25,272 nt of DNA from Flavobacteriaceae bacterium (lineage in GTDB: Bacteria; Bacteroidota; Bacteroidia; Flavobacteriales; Flavobacteriaceae): positions 6,604 to 31,875 of the forward strand of contig PACY01000015.1 of NCBI GenBank assembly GCA_002700405.1, written 5' to 3'. A program made the position numbers and the translations under genes. This document shows, piece by piece, positions 22,223-25,272 of the stretch. Under the pieces are notes generated by a model that worked only from the letters and a program-made list of their open reading frames with translations, had not been told where the DNA came from and searched no databases. The first letter of the stretch is position 1; each line of letters opens with the position of its first letter.

Positions 22223-24331
22223 ATGAAAAAAATTATTTCATATGCCTTTACGGTATTATGCTTATTACATGTAAATAATATTATTGCCCAGGAATCATCT
22301 GAGGTAATAGCAGAAGAATTGGGTGAAGTTGTACTTTCAATTCCATTCAGTGATAATAAAGAATCAAGTGTAACTCATATAGAAAAAATTACAATTGACT
22401 CAAATAATCCACTAATGTTTCAGCAGATTTCTAAATCTATTGAAAAACTTGCGGGTGTATCATTTATGACTACTGGCCCTGGAGTTGTAAAACCTGTAAT
22501 TAGAGGATTGAGCGGAAACAGGGTAGTTGTCTATAATATGGGCCTTAGAATGGAAAACCAGCAATGGGGACAGGAACATAGTATGGGCTTAAATGGCTCA
22601 GGAATTAGCTCTGTAGAAGTTATTAAGGGCCCAATGTCAGTCTTATATGGAAGTGATGCAATTGGAGGGGTTATTTATGCAATCCCTGAAAACTTTTTGC
22701 AAGGAGATGGCACTAAGGTTGACTTAAGTACTGCATATAATTCAAATTATCAAGGAACTACTACTAATGTAGGTGTAAAAGGAGGATCAAATGATTTGAA
22801 ATATATTATAAGAGGAAGTATGACTGATAATGGCAACTTTAATACACCGGATGGTGAAGTTGAAAATTCTTTTTTTGAAGAAACAGACATTAAGTTTGCT
22901 TTAGGATATAGTACAAAGTCTTACCAGTCAAACTTTAGAATGAGTGTGACAGAGACTATGGTTGGTCTTCCTCATGGAGAGGAACATCACGATGAGGATC
23001 ATGATGATCATGAAGATGGTGATGATGAAGATGGTGATGATGATCACGATGATCATGATGATCATGAAGAAGAAGAGGAAGGTGTTTATATAGATACAGA
23101 ACATACCATGTTGTCTTGGGAGAATGTTTTCACATTTAGTGATTCAGAGTTAAATGTTAAAGTAGGTTACACTAATAATATATTCAGAGAATATGGAGGA
23201 CATCATGATGAACACGATGAGGATCATGAAGATGGTGATGATGATGGTGATGATGATGATCACGATGATGATCATGACGATCATGACGATCATGACGAGC
23301 ATGAAGGAGCTCACATGGATATGGCCTTAAAAACTACGAGTCTTGATTTAATGTATACTTTACCAAAGTTAGAAAAGTTAGAAACTGTAATTGGTGCTAA
23401 TTTTTTAAGCCAAGAAAATAAAAACCATGGAGAAGAAATGTTAATTCCAGATGCAGAAAAGATGGATTTTGGAATTTTTGGAATGTGGAATTATCAACTT
23501 GACAATATGGATATTACATTTGGATCAAGGTTTGATAATAGAGAAATAAAAGTTGCAGGAGATGAACATGACTATTTTAGTTTTTCAAATTCTTTAGGAT
23601 TAAAAACAAGTTTGGGATCTAATTCTATTGTTAGACTAAATATGTCTTCAGGTTATAGAGCTCCAAATTTGGCTGAGTTATTTTCTGATGGTGCTCATCA
23701 TGGAACAAGTCAATATGAAATAGGGAACTCTAGTTTGGTTGAAGAACAAAACACTCAATTTGATGTTTCATATAGTCATACAAATGGAAGTAATTTATCT
23801 GTAGGTGTTGATGTATTTTATAATGATATATCTGATTATATCTATTTGAGTCCAACAGGTGGAGTTATCGATGATCTTCCTGTTTATCATTTTGATCAAA
23901 CGGATAGTACAATTTTTGGAGGAAGTGTTCATTTATCATATGACACTAACATTGATTGGTTATCTTTTGATACATCAATAGAATATCTGAACGGAGAAAC
24001 ATCTGATGGAGATAATCTTCCAATGATTGCCCCATTAGCATTTAGACAGGATTTTACTATTGATATTAATGATAATATATTTGAATTGGATCTTTTATAT
24101 AAGGGAGAACAGAGTAATGTAAGTGAATTTGAAGACTTCACTGATTCTTACTTTACAGTTAATCTTTCAGGCTCACATAAAATTGATATATCAGAGAATT
24201 CTTTAAATGTATTTTGGTCTGTGGATAACTTGTTAGATGCAGAATATATTGACCATATGTCAAGATTGAAAAACTTAGGAATTCATGAAATGGGTAGAAA
24301 TATATCTGTAGGATTGAATTATAATTTTTAA
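22223..24331 (+). CDS. TonB-dependent receptor with His/Asp-rich loops (probable zinc/metal receptor, ZnuD-like)
   Basis: This 702-residue outer-membrane receptor has signal peptide about 1-22 (ending NNIIAQ). The plug domain (about 45-160) carries PVIRGLSGNRVVVYNMGLRM, NQQWGQEHS and VEVIKGPMSVLYGSDAIGGV. A 22-strand barrel follows and ends ISVGLNYNF with terminal Phe. Two loops are strikingly rich in His, Asp and Glu: residues 251-287 (8 His) and 327-366 (10 His). Such loops are known from ZnuD-type zinc receptors, so transition-metal uptake is the best inference; copper, nickel or metal chelates are alternatives. No N-terminal carboxypeptidase-like domain is present. It follows the small His/Cys gene and ends at a strong terminator. 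Confidence 0.92.
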   Translation: MKKIISYAFTVLCLLHVNNIIAQESSEVIAEELGEVVLSIPFSDNKESSVTHIEKITIDSNNPLMFQQISKSIEKLAGVSFMTTGPGVVKPVIRGLSGNRVVVYNMGLRMENQQWGQEHSMGLNGSGISSVEVIKGPMSVLYGSDAIGGVIYAIPENFLQGDGTKVDLSTAYNSNYQGTTTNVGVKGGSNDLKYIIRGSMTDNGNFNTPDGEVENSFFEETDIKFALGYSTKSYQSNFRMSVTETMVGLPHGEEHHDEDHDDHEDGDDEDGDDDHDDHDDHEEEEEGVYIDTEHTMLSWENVFTFSDSELNVKVGYTNNIFREYGGHHDEHDEDHEDGDDDGDDDDHDDDHDDHDDHDEHEGAHMDMALKTTSLDLMYTLPKLEKLETVIGANFLSQENKNHGEEMLIPDAEKMDFGIFGMWNYQLDNMDITFGSRFDNREIKVAGDEHDYFSFSNSLGLKTSLGSNSIVRLNMSSGYRAPNLAELFSDGAHHGTSQYEIGNSSLVEEQNTQFDVSYSHTNGSNLSVGVDVFYNDISDYIYLSPTGGVIDDLPVYHFDQTDSTIFGGSVHLSYDTNIDWLSFDTSIEYLNGETSDGDNLPMIAPLAFRQDFTIDINDNIFELDLLYKGEQSNVSEFEDFTDSYFTVNLSGSHKIDISENSLNVFWSVDNLLDAEYIDHMSRLKNLGIHEMGRNISVGLNYNF
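22973..23083 (+). repeat. First His/Asp/Glu-coding low-complexity tract
   Basis: This encodes receptor residues 251-287. At DNA level it is built from repeated GAT-GAT-CAT/CAC codons with a few GAA codons and GGT, which gives near-identical hexamers and nonamers in tandem. It encodes 8 His and otherwise almost only Asp, Glu and Gly, suitable for an external metal-binding loop. Confidence 0.8.
23201..23320 (+). repeat. Second His/Asp/Glu-coding low-complexity tract
   Basis: This encodes receptor residues 327-366 with 10 His. It shares the element GATCATGAAGATGGTGATGA with the first tract, suggesting duplication or recombination between the two. The intervening 39 residues are ordinary barrel strands, so the tracts belong to two different loops. 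Confidence 0.8.
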
Positions 24332-24350
24332 TTATTTGTTTTTGTTTAGT

Positions 24351-24389
24351 AAAAGCGGTTATACTTTTTTAGTATAGCCGCTTTTTTTT
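24351..24389 (+). terminator. Strong intrinsic terminator after the metal receptor gene
   Basis: Arms 24351-24364 (AAAAGCGGTTATAC) and 24372-24385 (GTATAGCCGCTTTT) form a 14-bp stem with a single G-U pair around loop TTTTTTA, followed by a T run to 24389. It separates the metal receptor from the TPP-controlled receptor. Confidence 0.93.
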
Positions 24390-24421
24390 ATAATATTTTA
24401 AATTCAGAGATATAAAAATAT

Positions 24422-24429
24422 TATATTTG
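24422..24429 (+). promoter_or_regulatory. -7 promoter element (TATATTTG) for the TPP-controlled receptor
   Basis: TATATTTG matches TAnnTTTG exactly and lies just before the riboswitch aptamer, so transcription would begin near 24435. The -33 region is AT-rich without a clear TTTG. Its position between a terminator and a riboswitch makes a functional promoter likely. Confidence 0.7.
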
Positions 24430-24431
24430 AT

Positions 24432-24525
24432 CATTCTCATAAGGGGGTGCTTTGTAGGCTGAGATCATACCCATTGAACCTAGAACAGATAATGCTGTTT
24501 AGGAATAACAAATGAATAATTCCCC
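24432..24525 (+). promoter_or_regulatory. TPP riboswitch (THI element)
   Basis: The conserved thi-box blocks occur in order: GGGGTGC (24444-24450), GCTGAGA (24458-24464), ACCC (24469-24472), GAACCT (24476-24481) and GATAATGC (24488-24495) within an ACAG/CTGT stem, then AGGAA (24501-24505). GGGG pairs with ACCC in the aptamer. CAT/ATG-containing flanks (24433-24440 and 24513-24521) can form an imperfect P1. The element lies 26-30 nt before the ATG of a TonB-dependent receptor. When thiamine pyrophosphate binds, expression should fall. The aptamer 3' GGAAT can alternatively pair with ATTCC (24519-24523), followed by a pyrimidine-rich tract, a candidate expression platform. Confidence 0.95.
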
Positions 24526-24550
24526 TTTTATTCTTTTATAAAACAGACTT

Positions 24551-25272
24551 ATGAAAAAATTAATCATTTGTTTTTATCTAACTACTATTTCTACTGTTTC
24601 TCAAGAGATTGCTATAGATTCAATGAAAATAGAGAATCTTGAAGAGGTTTTAGTATCATCAGTTAGGGCAAAAAACAATATTCCAATTGCATATAATAAT
24701 ATTTCAAAAAAAGAAATTTCAAATAGAAATTTGGGTCAGGACTTGCCAATTTTATTAAACTTCTTGCCTAATGTAGTTACTACATCAGATGCTGGTGCAG
24801 GCATTGGTTATACTGGAATTAGAATAAGAGGTATTAATTCACAATCAACAAATGTTACTATTAATGGAATTCCTTATAATGATGCTGAATCCTTGGGAAC
24901 TTTTTGGGTAGATCTTCCTGATTTTTCTTCATCAGTCGAAAATTTACAAGTTCAGAGAGGAATTGGATCATCAGTTAATGGCTCAAGTGCTTTTGGGGCT
25001 AGTATAAATATCTTAACAGATAAAATATCTGATGACCCTTATTTTGAAAATTCTAATTCTATAGGCAGTTATAATACATTAAAAAACACATTTCGATTTA
25101 GCACAGGCCTAATAAATGAGCAGTTTGAATTTTCAGGAAGGTTGTCCAAAATTGATTCAGACGGCTATATTGATAGGGCATCATCAGATTTAAAGTCTTA
25201 TTTTTTACAGCTATCATATAAAAAAAATAAGACACTTGTAAAATTTTTGAACTTTGGCGGACATGAAATAAC
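24551..25272 (+). CDS. TonB-dependent receptor, probable thiamine/precursor receptor, 5' part only
   Basis: The gene runs off the right edge after 240 complete codons. A signal peptide (about 1-17, MKKLIICFYLTTISTVS) is followed by a TonB-box-like LEEVLVSS (about 29-36). The plug domain then contains LGQDLPILLNFLPNVVTTS, YTGIRIRGINSQSTNVTING, EPYND-like IPYNDAES, LQVQRGIGSSVNGSSAFGA and the first barrel strands. The TPP riboswitch upstream is the main functional clue: in Bacteroidota, thi-box-controlled TonB receptors (described as OMR1 in comparative genomics) are assigned to uptake of thiamine or related compounds, commonly next to pnuT. The downstream genes are outside the window. Confidence 0.93.
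   Translation, partial: MKKLIICFYLTTISTVSQEIAIDSMKIENLEEVLVSSVRAKNNIPIAYNNISKKEISNRNLGQDLPILLNFLPNVVTTSDAGAGIGYTGIRIRGINSQSTNVTINGIPYNDAESLGTFWVDLPDFSSSVENLQVQRGIGSSVNGSSAFGASINILTDKISDDPYFENSNSIGSYNTLKNTFRFSTGLINEQFEFSGRLSKIDSDGYIDRASSDLKSYFLQLSYKKNKTLVKFLNFGGHEI

Noticed and set aside
22973..23320. Tandem repeats that might be a CRISPR-like or non-coding repeat array
   Set aside because: The repeats are in-frame codons for His/Asp/Glu inside a receptor gene, with no regular spacer structure.
1..25272. Defence systems, prophage, insertion sequences, tRNA or rRNA genes
   Set aside because: No transposase, integrase, phage structural, restriction or CRISPR-associated motifs were seen, and no cloverleaf or rRNA sequence was recognised on either strand by eye.

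Overview
The window looks like a chromosomal segment of a low-GC member of the Bacteroidota, most likely Flavobacteriales. The evidence is the gene content: a gliding/type IX secretion pair (gldE-gldD), a type IX sorting tail on a large secreted protein, two TonB-dependent receptors, an L21 ribosomal protein with a C-terminal extension, and a 30-residue COX24-type ribosomal protein. Several start regions carry the Bacteroidota sigma-factor promoter signature TAnnTTTG, and no Shine-Dalgarno sequences stand out. I see no insertion sequence, prophage, tRNA, rRNA or CRISPR array. This is mostly conserved core genome with a nutrient-uptake region at the right end. The family or genus cannot be fixed by eye.

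Left part (1-9.1 kb): the 5' end of an Ig-like lipoprotein gene (minus strand) diverges from glycyl-tRNA synthetase. A 969-residue T9SS cargo protein with CARDB and GEVED modules follows and ends in a strong terminator. Facing it is a 1091-residue outer-membrane protein of unknown function, which diverges from exonuclease III (xth). A bidirectional terminator separates xth from the convergent rng.

Middle (9.1-15.7 kb): on the minus strand, HU, a tiny bS22/COX24-like gene and RNase G. On the plus strand, the conserved flavobacterial order mutY-ssb-gldE-gldD followed by a DMT-family transporter, with ATGA overlaps at the last two junctions. HU and mutY diverge from a common intergenic region.

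Right part (15.7-25.3 kb): a two-gene M16 peptidase operon on the minus strand (one catalytic member, one lacking the zinc motif). It diverges from rplU-rpmA, which has the clearest promoter in the window. Then come a 4'-phosphopantetheinyl transferase, a PnuC-type vitamin transporter overlapping a NadR-like kinase, a small exported His/Cys protein of unknown function, and a TonB-dependent receptor with two His/Asp/Glu-rich loops (probably a zinc or other metal receptor). The window ends with a TPP riboswitch controlling the 5' end of a second TonB-dependent receptor, presumably for thiamine or a precursor.

The most interesting region is 20.7-25.3 kb, where vitamin salvage (PnuC/NadR-like/TPP-regulated receptor) and a putative metal-uptake pair sit side by side. 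No wholly novel defence or mobile system is evident.
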